Source: Clostridiaceae bacterium (GTDB taxonomy: Bacteria > Bacillota > Clostridia > DSM-8532). Taken from it: a DNA stretch of 6,871 nt. Shown here piece after piece: positions 1 through 6,255 of this stretch (position 1 is the first letter of the stretch; the number at the start of each line of letters is the position of its first letter). Both the position numbers and the translations under genes were made by a program. Under the pieces are notes generated by a model. The model had not been told where the DNA came from and searched no databases. It saw nothing but the letters and a program-made list of their open reading frames with translations. The stretch is taken from positions 1-6,871 of the forward strand of contig DUSJ01000004.1 in assembly GCA_012842645.1 (NCBI GenBank), written 5' to 3'.

Positions 1-1
1 C

Positions 2-184
2 AAGCTGATGAACGTGCTTGTAAAAGAAGGAAAATCCATAATAATGATCTCATCTGAATTGCCTGAAATACTTAGGATGAGTGACCGGATTGTTGTTATG
101 TGCGAAGGACGTAAAAGCGGAGAACTTAGCATAGAAGAAGCAACACAGGAAAAGATCATGCATTTGGCAACAATGGAAATTTAG
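2..184 (+). CDS. Sugar ABC transporter ATP-binding protein (RbsA/MglA type), C-terminal end only
   Basis: This is the last 60 codons of a gene that enters from the left edge, read in the frame ending at the TAG at 182-184. The peptide contains [19 protein letters not shown] followed by CEGRKSGEL and ends [14 protein letters not shown]. This is the characteristic tail of the second nucleotide-binding domain of the double-ATPase proteins RbsA, MglA and XylG, which energise import of monosaccharides or related sugars from the cytoplasmic face of the membrane. The Walker A, signature and Walker B motifs lie outside the window, so catalytic competence cannot be judged. The stop codon overlaps the ribosome binding site of the permease gene (AGGAGG at 183-188), so the two are tightly linked in one operon. 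The family call is firm; the substrate is not visible here. Confidence 0.9.
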   Translation, partial: KLMNVLVKEGKSIIMISSELPEILRMSDRIVVMCEGRKSGELSIEEATQEKIMHLATMEI

Positions 185-196
185 GAGGAAAAGAAT

Positions 197-1207
197 ATGC
201 CAAAAACGATTCAAAAAACTCCGGGCTCATCAAATAAATCGATCATAAGGCGATTAGGCGGACAGAATGTAGTAGTGTTTTTGATCGTTATTGCATTATT
301 GGCTTTTTTCTCGATCACCAGCCCGAACTTTAGGAAATACTCAACGATTTTAAGCATTTTGGATTATTCCTACTACATTACACTTATTGCTATCGGTGTT
401 ACCTTTCCCCTGATAACCGGGGGGGTCGACCTGTCAATTGGTACAGGACTGATATGTTACTCCCTCATAGGCGGCTACCTGGTCGTTTACCAGGGCTGGC
501 CGGTGTGGGTCGGAATGATAGTATGCGTCTTGGCCGGCGCAACAATAGGCCTGCTTAACGGAATCCTGGTCGGCATCATGGATCTTCCCCCATTCCTTGC
601 GACATTATGTACCATGATGATGACCAGGGGACTTGGTTCAATATGCAGCAGAGGCCTGGGAATACCCTGGCCCACGGCAGGGACCAAAGGCGGATGGTTC
701 AGGACCATTTTCAAATTAAATATTGGAGATTTGAAGCTGCCGCTGGGCTTTCTGTGGATACTGCTGCTCGTCGCATTGATGTCATATATTTTAAACCATA
801 CGAAAACCGGAAGATATGTGCTTGCGGTTGGCTGCAACAGAGAGGCGACAAGACTGTCAGGCGTCAATATTAAGACGGTTTACATAAAAGCATATATGAT
901 ATCCGGTATCTTTGCAGGACTTGCTTCTATTGCCTACTCTGCCATATTCGCAAGCGTATATCCGGGAACAGGCGCAGGTTTTGAACTTGAAGGGATAGGA
1001 GGCGCCATCATAGGCGGCGTTTCTATGACCGGAGGTGTAGGCAGCATTACCGGTACCCTGTTAGGTGTGTTTATAATCTGCATATTAAAAACCGGTCTGC
1101 CTTTTATTGGCCTTCAGGCAAACTGGCAGCAGATCATTACCGGTATTGTGCTGATTACGGCAGTCCTTATCGACCTGAACAGAAACAAGAAAAAGCTGAA
1201 AAGGTAA
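197..1207 (+). CDS. Sugar ABC transporter permease (RbsC/MglC family, BPD_transp_2)
   Basis: This 336-residue integral membrane protein should form the translocation channel, probably as a homodimer, of a CUT2-type sugar importer. Visible family motifs are GGVDLSIG at residues 75-82 (the usual form is GGIDLSVG), GLLNGILVG then PPFLATL around 118-137, the cytoplasmic coupling stretch TGRYVLAVGCNREATRLSGV at 204-223, and IGGAIIGGVSMTGGVGSITG at 267-286. Hydrophobic segments span nearly the whole chain, starting near residues 25-41 after a hydrophilic, basic N-terminal tail, and the protein ends with a basic NRNKKKLKR tail. The length is normal for the family (about 310-350). The ATG at 197 has a strong AGGAGG 8 nt upstream, which overlaps the stop of the ATPase gene. 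It lies between the ATPase and the solute-binding protein, as expected for one transporter. Substrate specificity cannot be read from the permease. Confidence 0.95.
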   Translation: MPKTIQKTPGSSNKSIIRRLGGQNVVVFLIVIALLAFFSITSPNFRKYSTILSILDYSYYITLIAIGVTFPLITGGVDLSIGTGLICYSLIGGYLVVYQGWPVWVGMIVCVLAGATIGLLNGILVGIMDLPPFLATLCTMMMTRGLGSICSRGLGIPWPTAGTKGGWFRTIFKLNIGDLKLPLGFLWILLLVALMSYILNHTKTGRYVLAVGCNREATRLSGVNIKTVYIKAYMISGIFAGLASIAYSAIFASVYPGTGAGFELEGIGGAIIGGVSMTGGVGSITGTLLGVFIICILKTGLPFIGLQANWQQIITGIVLITAVLIDLNRNKKKLKR

Positions 1208-1228
1208 CTGCTGCTGAAAAAGCAGTTA
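1205..1228 (+). other. Intercistronic hairpin over the permease stop codon
   Basis: TAACTGCT (1205-1212) pairs perfectly with AGCAGTTA (1221-1228) around an 8-nt loop, so the stem begins on the permease stop codon. No U-tract follows, so this is not a standard terminator. A second, A/T-only pairing, TATAAAA (1229-1235) with TTTTATA (1243-1249), sits between it and the ribosome binding site of the next gene. Such structures between a permease gene and a binding-protein gene can stabilise or separate mRNA segments and so let the binding protein be made in excess. That role is inference here. Confidence 0.45.
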
Positions 1229-1261
1229 TATAAAAAATATCATTTTATAAGGAGGAAAAAT

Positions 1262-2413
1262 ATGAGTAAAAGATTGTTATCTCTCGCCATTTGCATCATT
1301 ATGATCGCATCATTGCTGGCCGGCTGCGGCGGTTCCACACCTGCACAGTCATCGGCACCCGGAACTTCCAACCAGCCTGCTGCACAGCAGCCTTCACAGA
1401 ATAACCAGACTGCTGCCGGAGATGATGAGCTGAATTTTGTTATCATCGTGAAGAGTTACCAGTCTACATATTGGCTCGCTGCAGTTAAGGGCGCACAGGA
1501 GCAAATGAAAAAGAGAGGCGTTAATGCTACGTTTAACGGCCCGAACTCCGAATCTGATATCGCCGACCAGGTACAAATGTTCAACGACGCTATAAACAGC
1601 AAGCCGGACGGTATCGGTATTGCAGCCTGCGATCCTTCTGCTATGCTTGATGCTCTCCAGGCAGCGAAAGAAGCAGGGATACCTGTTATAGCATTTGACT
1701 CCGGTATTCCGAATGCACCCGCAGGTTCCGTTCTTGCCACCGCTTCAACAGATAACTATAAAGCAGGTGTAACAGCTGCTGAAGGCATGTGGAAAGCAAT
1801 CGAGAACAGGGTTAAGAATGCAAGCGGCAAAGTCAGAATCGGTGTTGTAAACCAGGATGCCGTATCCGAATCCATAACAAACCGCGGCCTTGGCTTCATT
1901 GATAAGATGACCGAGCTCTGCAAAGCTGCAGGTAAGAAAACTGCAGTTATAGGCAATGACCTGTATGTTACAAAGGCCAAGGATAAAGGTGACGAAGCTA
2001 CTGCTGACGTTATAATCGAGGTTCGTGTTCCTTCCCAGACAACAACCGAACTCTGCGCAACAGAAGCAAGCGCAATCCTGAACCAGTCTGATACGAACGC
2101 TGTATTCGGTTCCAACCAGGTTGCCGCTGAAGGTATCCTTACAGCCAACCAGAACCTGGGCGTACTGGGAAGCACCGATGATAAGATTATAGCTGTTGGA
2201 TTTGACGCCGGCTCAATTATTAAGGCAGCTGTTAAAGACGGCACAATGTACGGCGCGGTTACACAGTCTCCTCTGAAGATGGGCGAGGTTACAATCGATC
2301 TGCTTATCGCAGCAGCCAAGGGTGAACCCGTATCCGATGTTGATACCGGCGGCGCATGGTACAACAAGGACAACATGGATGATCCCAGCATTGCTCCTAA
2401 CCTTTACGACTAA
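1262..2413 (+). CDS. Sugar-binding lipoprotein of the ABC transporter (Peripla_BP_4, RbsB/MglB-like)
   Basis: This 383-residue protein captures the sugar outside the membrane and delivers it to the permease. Residues 1-21 form a lipoprotein signal peptide with lipobox L19-A20-G21-C22, so Cys22 should be lipidated. Residues 24-53 are a low-complexity Ser/Gln/Pro/Ala linker that tethers the domain. The mature domain shows the type I periplasmic-binding fold: aromatic pair Y70-W71 near the start, KPDGIGIAACDPSAM (114-128), AGIPVIAFDSGI (138-149), NRGLGF (207-212), GSNQVAAEGIL (283-293), VGFDAGS (312-318) and TQSPLKMGE (334-342). By alignment from memory to E. coli ribose-binding protein, D146, R208, N285, D315 and Q335 fall at ligand positions. 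The start is set by AAGGAGG at 1249-1255, 6 nt upstream. It is the last gene of the operon, 54 nt after the permease and before a terminator. The exact sugar is unknown: xylose, galactose/glucose, ribose or a short oligosaccharide are all possible. Confidence 0.94.
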   Translation: MSKRLLSLAICIIMIASLLAGCGGSTPAQSSAPGTSNQPAAQQPSQNNQTAAGDDELNFVIIVKSYQSTYWLAAVKGAQEQMKKRGVNATFNGPNSESDIADQVQMFNDAINSKPDGIGIAACDPSAMLDALQAAKEAGIPVIAFDSGIPNAPAGSVLATASTDNYKAGVTAAEGMWKAIENRVKNASGKVRIGVVNQDAVSESITNRGLGFIDKMTELCKAAGKKTAVIGNDLYVTKAKDKGDEATADVIIEVRVPSQTTTELCATEASAILNQSDTNAVFGSNQVAAEGILTANQNLGVLGSTDDKIIAVGFDAGSIIKAAVKDGTMYGAVTQSPLKMGEVTIDLLIAAAKGEPVSDVDTGGAWYNKDNMDDPSIAPNLYD

Positions 2414-2431
2414 GGTATAGTTAAAAAATAA

Positions 2432-2484
2432 AGGGCCGAAATGGAGAGCAATCTCATTTCGGCTCTCTTTTCTTTGTTTTTTTA
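2432..2484 (+). terminator. Intrinsic terminator ending the ABC transporter operon
   Basis: GCCGAAATG (2435-2443) pairs perfectly with CATTTCGGC (2455-2463), and the stem extends outward through AGG/TCT using one G-T pair. An 11-nt loop closes it. A T-rich run (2468-2483, interrupted by single C and G bases) follows directly. It starts 18 nt after the binding-protein stop codon and is expected to separate the transporter mRNA from the chemoreceptor gene, though some read-through remains possible. Confidence 0.9.
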
Positions 2485-2519
2485 TGTAATTTTTATTTAT
2501 TTTCCCTGATTTATCCGGT

Positions 2520-2536
2520 TATAAATGTGGTATTAA
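2520..2536 (+). promoter_or_regulatory. Possible -10 elements for the chemoreceptor gene (weak)
   Basis: The 70 bp between the terminator and the chemoreceptor start is very A/T rich. It offers TATAAA at 2520-2525 (5 of 6 to TATAAT) and TATTAA at 2531-2536 as -10 candidates. Neither has a convincing TTGACA-like -35 at 16-18 nt upstream; the first would use TTATTT at 2497-2502. A motility sigma-D promoter (TAAA, 14-16 nt, CCGATAT) was looked for: CCGGTTAT at 2515-2522 resembles its -10, but no TAAA sits at the right distance. A promoter is likely somewhere here because of the upstream terminator, but its position is uncertain. Confidence 0.25.
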
Positions 2537-2541
2537 TTTGT

Positions 2542-2550
2542 AGGGTGGGG
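2542..2550 (+). promoter_or_regulatory. Non-canonical ribosome binding site of the chemoreceptor gene
   Basis: The only purine-rich stretch before the ATG at 2556 is AGGGTGGGG, ending 5 nt before it. The T interrupts pairing with the 16S rRNA tail, unlike the AGGAGG/AAGGAGG sites of the permease and binding-protein genes. This suggests lower translation of the receptor. It favours Met1 at 2556 over Met4 at 2565, which would be 14 nt away. Confidence 0.55.
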
Positions 2551-2555
2551 TTATA

Positions 2556-4367
2556 ATGCGCGAAATGAAGGAAGGGGCCAATTTTTCAGCATTAGAAAGA
2601 CCTGCAGCAAAAGGCAAATTCAATGAAAAAACCAGGAAATCCGGCATACGTAAGATAAGTGATCTTTTTTGGAACAGTATCGGTAAAAAAATTGCGCTTG
2701 TTTTTTTATTTTCCGTTGTTGTTCTGGTTTTTCTGATAATGTTTATTCTTTTGAAGTCTGTCCATTTTAATGATAAGTACAATAATCTTGTAAATAATGT
2801 TTTCAGAATTAATGAAATAAGAGTCAATATAATTTCTCAGCCTAATAAAATTCTTAATTCCTGCCTTGCCGGGGACAGCCTTGAGGAAGGCGCGCACCTT
2901 GAAAACGCAAAAGCGTTTTTAGCCTTCCTGGATGAACTGAAAGCTGATCTTGAAACGGACAACAGGTATTTCGGGAACATTGGGGCAGTAAACTCTGTCA
3001 GGGGGCCGGCAGAGAAATATGTTGCCTATATCGAGGAAATATATAATAAAAGTGCAGACGGCAAATACCCTCCCGCTGATTCCGAGATTCAAAAAATTGT
3101 AAAAGACATGGGCGTTGCAGGGAACCAGGTTTCAAATAACCTTTCAAGCCTTCTTACGCTGGAGCTGGCCAGAAGTTCAGATTTGCAGCAGGAAATCGCA
3201 AGAGAGTTCAGACAACTGATTATAACAAGTGTTGTAATATCCGCGCTCGCCGTTGTTATCAGCATATTCCTGTTCGTTATAATCATAAGCCGGATATCCA
3301 CATCAATCAAGAAATTAAGAACTGAATTCGTATACATGGCTGAGGGCGATTTGTCACGTGAAAAAGTAAATATCACCACAAATGATGAAATCGGACAGTT
3401 GGCTGATAAATTCAACATTATGAGTGACAGCCTGAAAAACATCATTTCAAGTGTCAGGAAAGCGGCTCTTGAGATAAATGAAGTAACCGAGGCTGTTATG
3501 AAGAGTACGGTTGAAAACGAAAAAGGAAGCGAAAATATCGCATTCGCCCTGGAAAACATGTCAAAAAGCATGGATGATCAGCGGACCGAGACAAACCGCG
3601 TACTTGACATGATGAAGGATATCCAGAAAATATCTCAGGATGTTACCAGCAAGGTATCCGACATATCCGTGAATGCGGCAAATGCGTTGGAGAAGGCCGA
3701 AATCGGAAATGTAAAACTTTCCGAATACATGGTCCAGTTAAAGGATGTCAATATGACCATGGAAGAAGTTGTCCGGGTCTCAGAAGCATTTGTTGAGCAG
3801 ACTCATCAGATGATTATAATCCTGAATTCAATAAGGGAAATCTCGAATCAAACGAACCTGCTGTCGCTTAACGCATCCATTGAAGCAGCGCGTGCGGGTG
3901 ATACCGGAAAAGGTTTCGCGGTAATCGCCGATGAAATCCGGAAACTATCCGACAGTACAGAGGAGCTTGTTGGGCAGATTGCCGGGATAGTCAATTCAAT
4001 ACAGGTATCCCTGACTGAAATGAAGGAAAAACTGGCAAACAGCCTTGTGGAACTGGAAAAGAGCAATGATATGGCCAATGTTACAATGGGCAGCTTCCGG
4101 GATATTAAAGATGCCAATGACATTGAGTGCGCTATGGTCATGGATATAAAGAGGATGATGGAAGAACTCTTCAAAGGCATCATGAACATGGCTGAAAGCA
4201 TGGCACAAATTGAGAACGCAACCAATGAAAACACGGCAGTATCACAGGATATTTCAGCGACAGTTGAGGAAGAAACAGCCAATCTTGAGGAAGTATCAGG
4301 CAAGATGGCGTTTCTTGAGAATCTGACGAAAAACCTTGAGAGCCTGGTGCTGAAGTTTAAATTATAA
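2556..4367 (+). CDS. Methyl-accepting chemotaxis protein (transmembrane chemoreceptor)
   Basis: This 603-residue receptor should sense an extracellular stimulus and control the CheA/CheW kinase complex, and thus flagellar motion. Order of parts: a basic cytoplasmic tail (1-45), TM1 (about 46-67), a mostly helical extracytoplasmic region (about 68-220) resembling four-helix-bundle sensors, TM2 (about 221-244), HAMP (about 245-298, with MAEGDLS and [12 protein letters not shown]), then a long coiled-coil signalling domain. The hairpin tip is unmistakable: [20 protein letters not shown] (428-447) followed by [17 protein letters not shown] (448-464). The arms on each side are about 145-155 residues, suggesting a 40H- or 44H-class receptor. 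Glu/Gln-rich stretches such as [13 protein letters not shown] (569-581) are plausible methylation regions. The end, LVLKFKL, has no CheR-tethering pentapeptide of the NWETF type. It sits directly after a sugar-binding protein gene but is bounded by terminators on both sides. Its ligand is unknown; sensing of the sugar-loaded binding protein is a hypothesis. Confidence 0.95.
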   Translation: MREMKEGANFSALERPAAKGKFNEKTRKSGIRKISDLFWNSIGKKIALVFLFSVVVLVFLIMFILLKSVHFNDKYNNLVNNVFRINEIRVNIISQPNKILNSCLAGDSLEEGAHLENAKAFLAFLDELKADLETDNRYFGNIGAVNSVRGPAEKYVAYIEEIYNKSADGKYPPADSEIQKIVKDMGVAGNQVSNNLSSLLTLELARSSDLQQEIAREFRQLIITSVVISALAVVISIFLFVIIISRISTSIKKLRTEFVYMAEGDLSREKVNITTNDEIGQLADKFNIMSDSLKNIISSVRKAALEINEVTEAVMKSTVENEKGSENIAFALENMSKSMDDQRTETNRVLDMMKDIQKISQDVTSKVSDISVNAANALEKAEIGNVKLSEYMVQLKDVNMTMEEVVRVSEAFVEQTHQMIIILNSIREISNQTNLLSLNASIEAARAGDTGKGFAVIADEIRKLSDSTEELVGQIAGIVNSIQVSLTEMKEKLANSLVELEKSNDMANVTMGSFRDIKDANDIECAMVMDIKRMMEELFKGIMNMAESMAQIENATNENTAVSQDISATVEEETANLEEVSGKMAFLENLTKNLESLVLKFKL

Positions 4368-4411
4368 AGCGCGACTGCTTACCCGGTTTTACAGGATAAC
4401 CTCAATTGCAT

Positions 4412-4448
4412 CTGACCGATAATCGTCCGATTATCTGTCAGTTTTTTT
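4412..4448 (+). terminator. Intrinsic terminator after the chemoreceptor gene
   Basis: CTGACCGATAATC (4412-4424) pairs with GATTATCTGTCAG (4429-4441), 12 of 13 positions matching, around a GTCC tetraloop. Seven T residues follow immediately (4442-4448). It lies 44 nt past the stop codon and makes the receptor a single-gene transcript unless there is read-through. Confidence 0.92.
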
Positions 4449-4473
4449 GCTTAAAACCTTTCCGGTTATATAC

Positions 4474-4516
4474 CTGAAAGCATTGGAACCATCTGTCAAG
4501 CAGGAATGCTTTACAG
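4474..4516 (+). repeat. Inverted repeat upstream of the response regulator, possible operator
   Basis: AAAGCATT (4477-4484) and AATGCTTT (4505-4512) are perfect inverted copies. The match continues outward as CTG (4474-4476) and CAG (4514-4516), with one extra A in the right arm. The 20-nt spacing puts the centres of the two arms about 28 bp apart. The right arm overlaps the best -35 candidate (4510-4515), so a protein bound here could affect transcription of the regulator/kinase genes. Which protein would bind is unknown. Confidence 0.4.
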
Positions 4517-4551
4517 ACTGCTTCATCAACTGTTAATATTTATTATATAAT
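4510..4551 (+). promoter_or_regulatory. Candidate housekeeping promoter(s) for the regulator/kinase genes
   Basis: TTTACA at 4510-4515 (5 of 6 to TTGACA) is followed after 18 nt by TAATAT at 4534-4539, preceded by TG at 4531-4532 as in extended -10 promoters. A second -10, perfect TATAAT at 4546-4551, lies 12 nt further down but has only a poor -35 (TTCATC at 4522-4527). Either would give a leader of roughly 70-90 nt before the start at 4630. The region follows a terminator, so a promoter is expected here. Confidence 0.5.
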
Positions 4552-4616
4552 TAAGTAAAAGATGATCGCAAATCGAATTTCACTTATGTTACGTCCTTTA
4601 TTCCATTTTTTATTAT

Positions 4617-4623
4617 GGAGGAA
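4617..4623 (+). promoter_or_regulatory. Ribosome binding site that sets the response regulator start
   Basis: GGAGGAA at 4617-4623 lies 6 nt before the ATG at 4630. The in-frame ATG at 4615 overlaps this site and is preceded only by a T-rich stretch, so it cannot be served by it. The protein from 4630 begins MFKLILVDDE, a standard receiver-domain start. Confidence 0.9.
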
Positions 4624-4629
4624 TATCCG

Positions 4630-6255
4630 ATGTTCAAATTAATTCTTGTTGACGATGAAGAAGAAGTCCGCAAAGGTATTATAAAAAGAATTGATTGGGC
4701 AAGCTTCGGTTTTGATGTTCCCCTGGAAGCGGAGAATGGCAGGGAAGCATTGGAACTGATAGAAGAAAATGTGCCTGATGTGGTAATCACCGATATAACT
4801 ATGCCAATTATGGATGGGCTGGAGCTGTCATCTGTTATCAGCAGGACCTATCCTTCAGTTAAAATAGTTATCCTGACAGGATTTGACGAATTCAAATTTG
4901 CCCAGCAGGCCATCAGGTACGGCGTTATTGATTACATTCTGAAACCGGTTATTCCGGATAATATCAACGAATTAATGGCCAAGCTGAGAAAAATGATAGA
5001 GGAGGATATAGCCCGGAAGGAAGATATAAACAGGTTAAGAAGCCATTACATAAAGAGTCTTCCCATACTGAGGGAAAAATTTCTTATACAGATCGTCACC
5101 GGGGGCCTCAGCAGTATGGAAATCGACAGGCGAAGCAAACTGTATGGCGTTAATCTTAAAGGTGATACATTTATGGTCGCCGCAGCATCCATTGATGCCG
5201 AAAGCATGGAAAAAAGCGGCTATGGAGGCGATGACAGCGAACTAGGCAAATTTGCCGTTTTGAACGTTTCAAAAGAAATCATTGACAAATTTCCATGCGG
5301 AGAAGCATTTTTTCATGACGACAATCTCGTTTTCATACTGGGATCGGACGAAAAAGATAAAAATCGCCTGGTGACGAATACCATATCCGTGTTGGAAGAG
5401 GTGCGTTTCAATATTGAAAAGTATTTAAAAATTAACATATCAATTGGATTGGGTAGCATGAGCGATTCAATAGGCAAACTGAAAGAATCTTATAAAAATG
5501 CCCTTTCTGCGTTGGAATACAAAAGACTGATCGGAACCAACAAGATTATTTACATAGAGGATTTGGAGCCTCGTTCAACCGATGATATCTTTTTTGACGA
5601 AGAGAAGGAAAATAAGCTCATTTCAAGCATAAAGTTCGGTTCAGAGGCAGATATCCTCGCGGCAATAAGGGATATTTTTGGCGATATAGTAAGGCCGAAC
5701 CTGTCCCTTCACGATTACCAGCTCTATTTCCTCGAAATTGTTGCCACATTGTCGCGATTGGGCAGGAAATTCCAGGTGGATATTGGCCAGATGCTGGGGA
5801 TTTCAAATATAAACGCCGAGATCCAGAGATATACGACTCTTGAGGAGATAAAGGAATGGATAGAAAAAATCTGTATTGAATTGAATAAAGCCATTTCCAA
5901 CAGGATGCAGACCAAAACTCAGTTGTTGCTTGAAAAAGCGAAGGATTACATAAACAAAAATTATTCCGACGATACCCTGAGCCTTCAGAAACTGGCGGAT
6001 CATCTTTATATCAGCGCCTGCTATTTAAGCATGATTTTCAAAAAAGAAGCGGGAGAAACGTTTTTAAAATATCTTGTCAGGGTCCGTATCGATGCCGCGA
6101 AGGAACTGCTGCGCAATACTGATCTGCGGACTGCCGAAATTGCCGAAAGAGTCGGTTATCCTGATATAAATTATTTTAGTTTTTTCTTTAAGAAAAACGT
6201 GGGAATGTCGCCGAGGGAATACAGGAACAGTTTTAAGGAACTGAAGGAGTCATGA
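4630..6255 (+). CDS. Two-component response regulator, YesN type (receiver + AraC-type DNA-binding domain)
   Basis: This 541-residue cytoplasmic regulator should be phosphorylated by the kinase encoded next to it and then activate transcription. The receiver domain (about 1-120) has the acidic pair D8-D9, phospho-acceptor D55 in ITDITMPIMDG, T83 and K105 in LKPV, so all key residues are present. A helical linker follows. Residues about 178-312 resemble the degenerate GGDEF-like middle domain common in YesN/CdaR regulators (NISIGLGSMSDS, then SYKNALSALEYKRLIG, then YIEDLEP), with no GGDEF catalytic signature. The C-terminal AraC domain has two helix-turn-helix units at about 450-475 (LQKLADHLYISACYLS) and 501-532 (AEIAERVGYPDINYFSFFFK, MSPREYR). 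The start is chosen from the GGAGG 6 nt upstream. It overlaps the kinase gene by 4 nt. Regulators of this type usually control sugar transport or glycan-use genes, so the ABC operon upstream is a reasonable but unproven target. Confidence 0.95.
   Translation: MFKLILVDDEEEVRKGIIKRIDWASFGFDVPLEAENGREALELIEENVPDVVITDITMPIMDGLELSSVISRTYPSVKIVILTGFDEFKFAQQAIRYGVIDYILKPVIPDNINELMAKLRKMIEEDIARKEDINRLRSHYIKSLPILREKFLIQIVTGGLSSMEIDRRSKLYGVNLKGDTFMVAAASIDAESMEKSGYGGDDSELGKFAVLNVSKEIIDKFPCGEAFFHDDNLVFILGSDEKDKNRLVTNTISVLEEVRFNIEKYLKINISIGLGSMSDSIGKLKESYKNALSALEYKRLIGTNKIIYIEDLEPRSTDDIFFDEEKENKLISSIKFGSEADILAAIRDIFGDIVRPNLSLHDYQLYFLEIVATLSRLGRKFQVDIGQMLGISNINAEIQRYTTLEEIKEWIEKICIELNKAISNRMQTKTQLLLEKAKDYINKNYSDDTLSLQKLADHLYISACYLSMIFKKEAGETFLKYLVRVRIDAAKELLRNTDLRTAEIAERVGYPDINYFSFFFKKNVGMSPREYRNSFKELKES

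Noticed and set aside
487..873. Overlapping frames on both strands inside the permease gene (487-867 - and 607-873 +)
   Set aside because: The permease frame carries all family motifs across this stretch; the others show no domain or plausible start site.
1756..2391. Long open frame of 211 codons on the - strand, antisense to the binding protein
   Set aside because: It lies entirely within a confidently identified gene, is rich in Ser/Ala/Pro/Val as expected of a mirror frame, and matches no recognised family.
2487..2522. Motility sigma-D promoter for the chemoreceptor
   Set aside because: CCGGTTAT only partly matches the -10 and the nearest TAA-like element is 24 nt away instead of 14-16.
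3089..4303. Antisense frames across the chemoreceptor signalling region
   Set aside because: They mirror a repetitive coiled-coil gene; their Ser/Ile/Phe-rich composition is a shadow of Glu/Asp/Lys codons on the + strand.
4433..4498. Direct repeat ATCTGTCA at 4433-4440 and 4491-4498
   Set aside because: Only 8 bp, and the first copy is part of the terminator stem; too likely by chance.
4552..4629. Possible riboswitch or structured leader upstream of the regulator
   Set aside because: The leader is short and A/T rich and no strong stems or known riboswitch core were seen; the clear hairpin at 4412-4441 belongs to the upstream gene's terminator.
4562..4642. A 26-codon frame in the leader of the regulator gene, overlapping its start (a possible leader peptide)
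   Set aside because: No ribosome binding site precedes its ATG, it has no run of regulatory codons, and the overlap with the real start is explained by chance.
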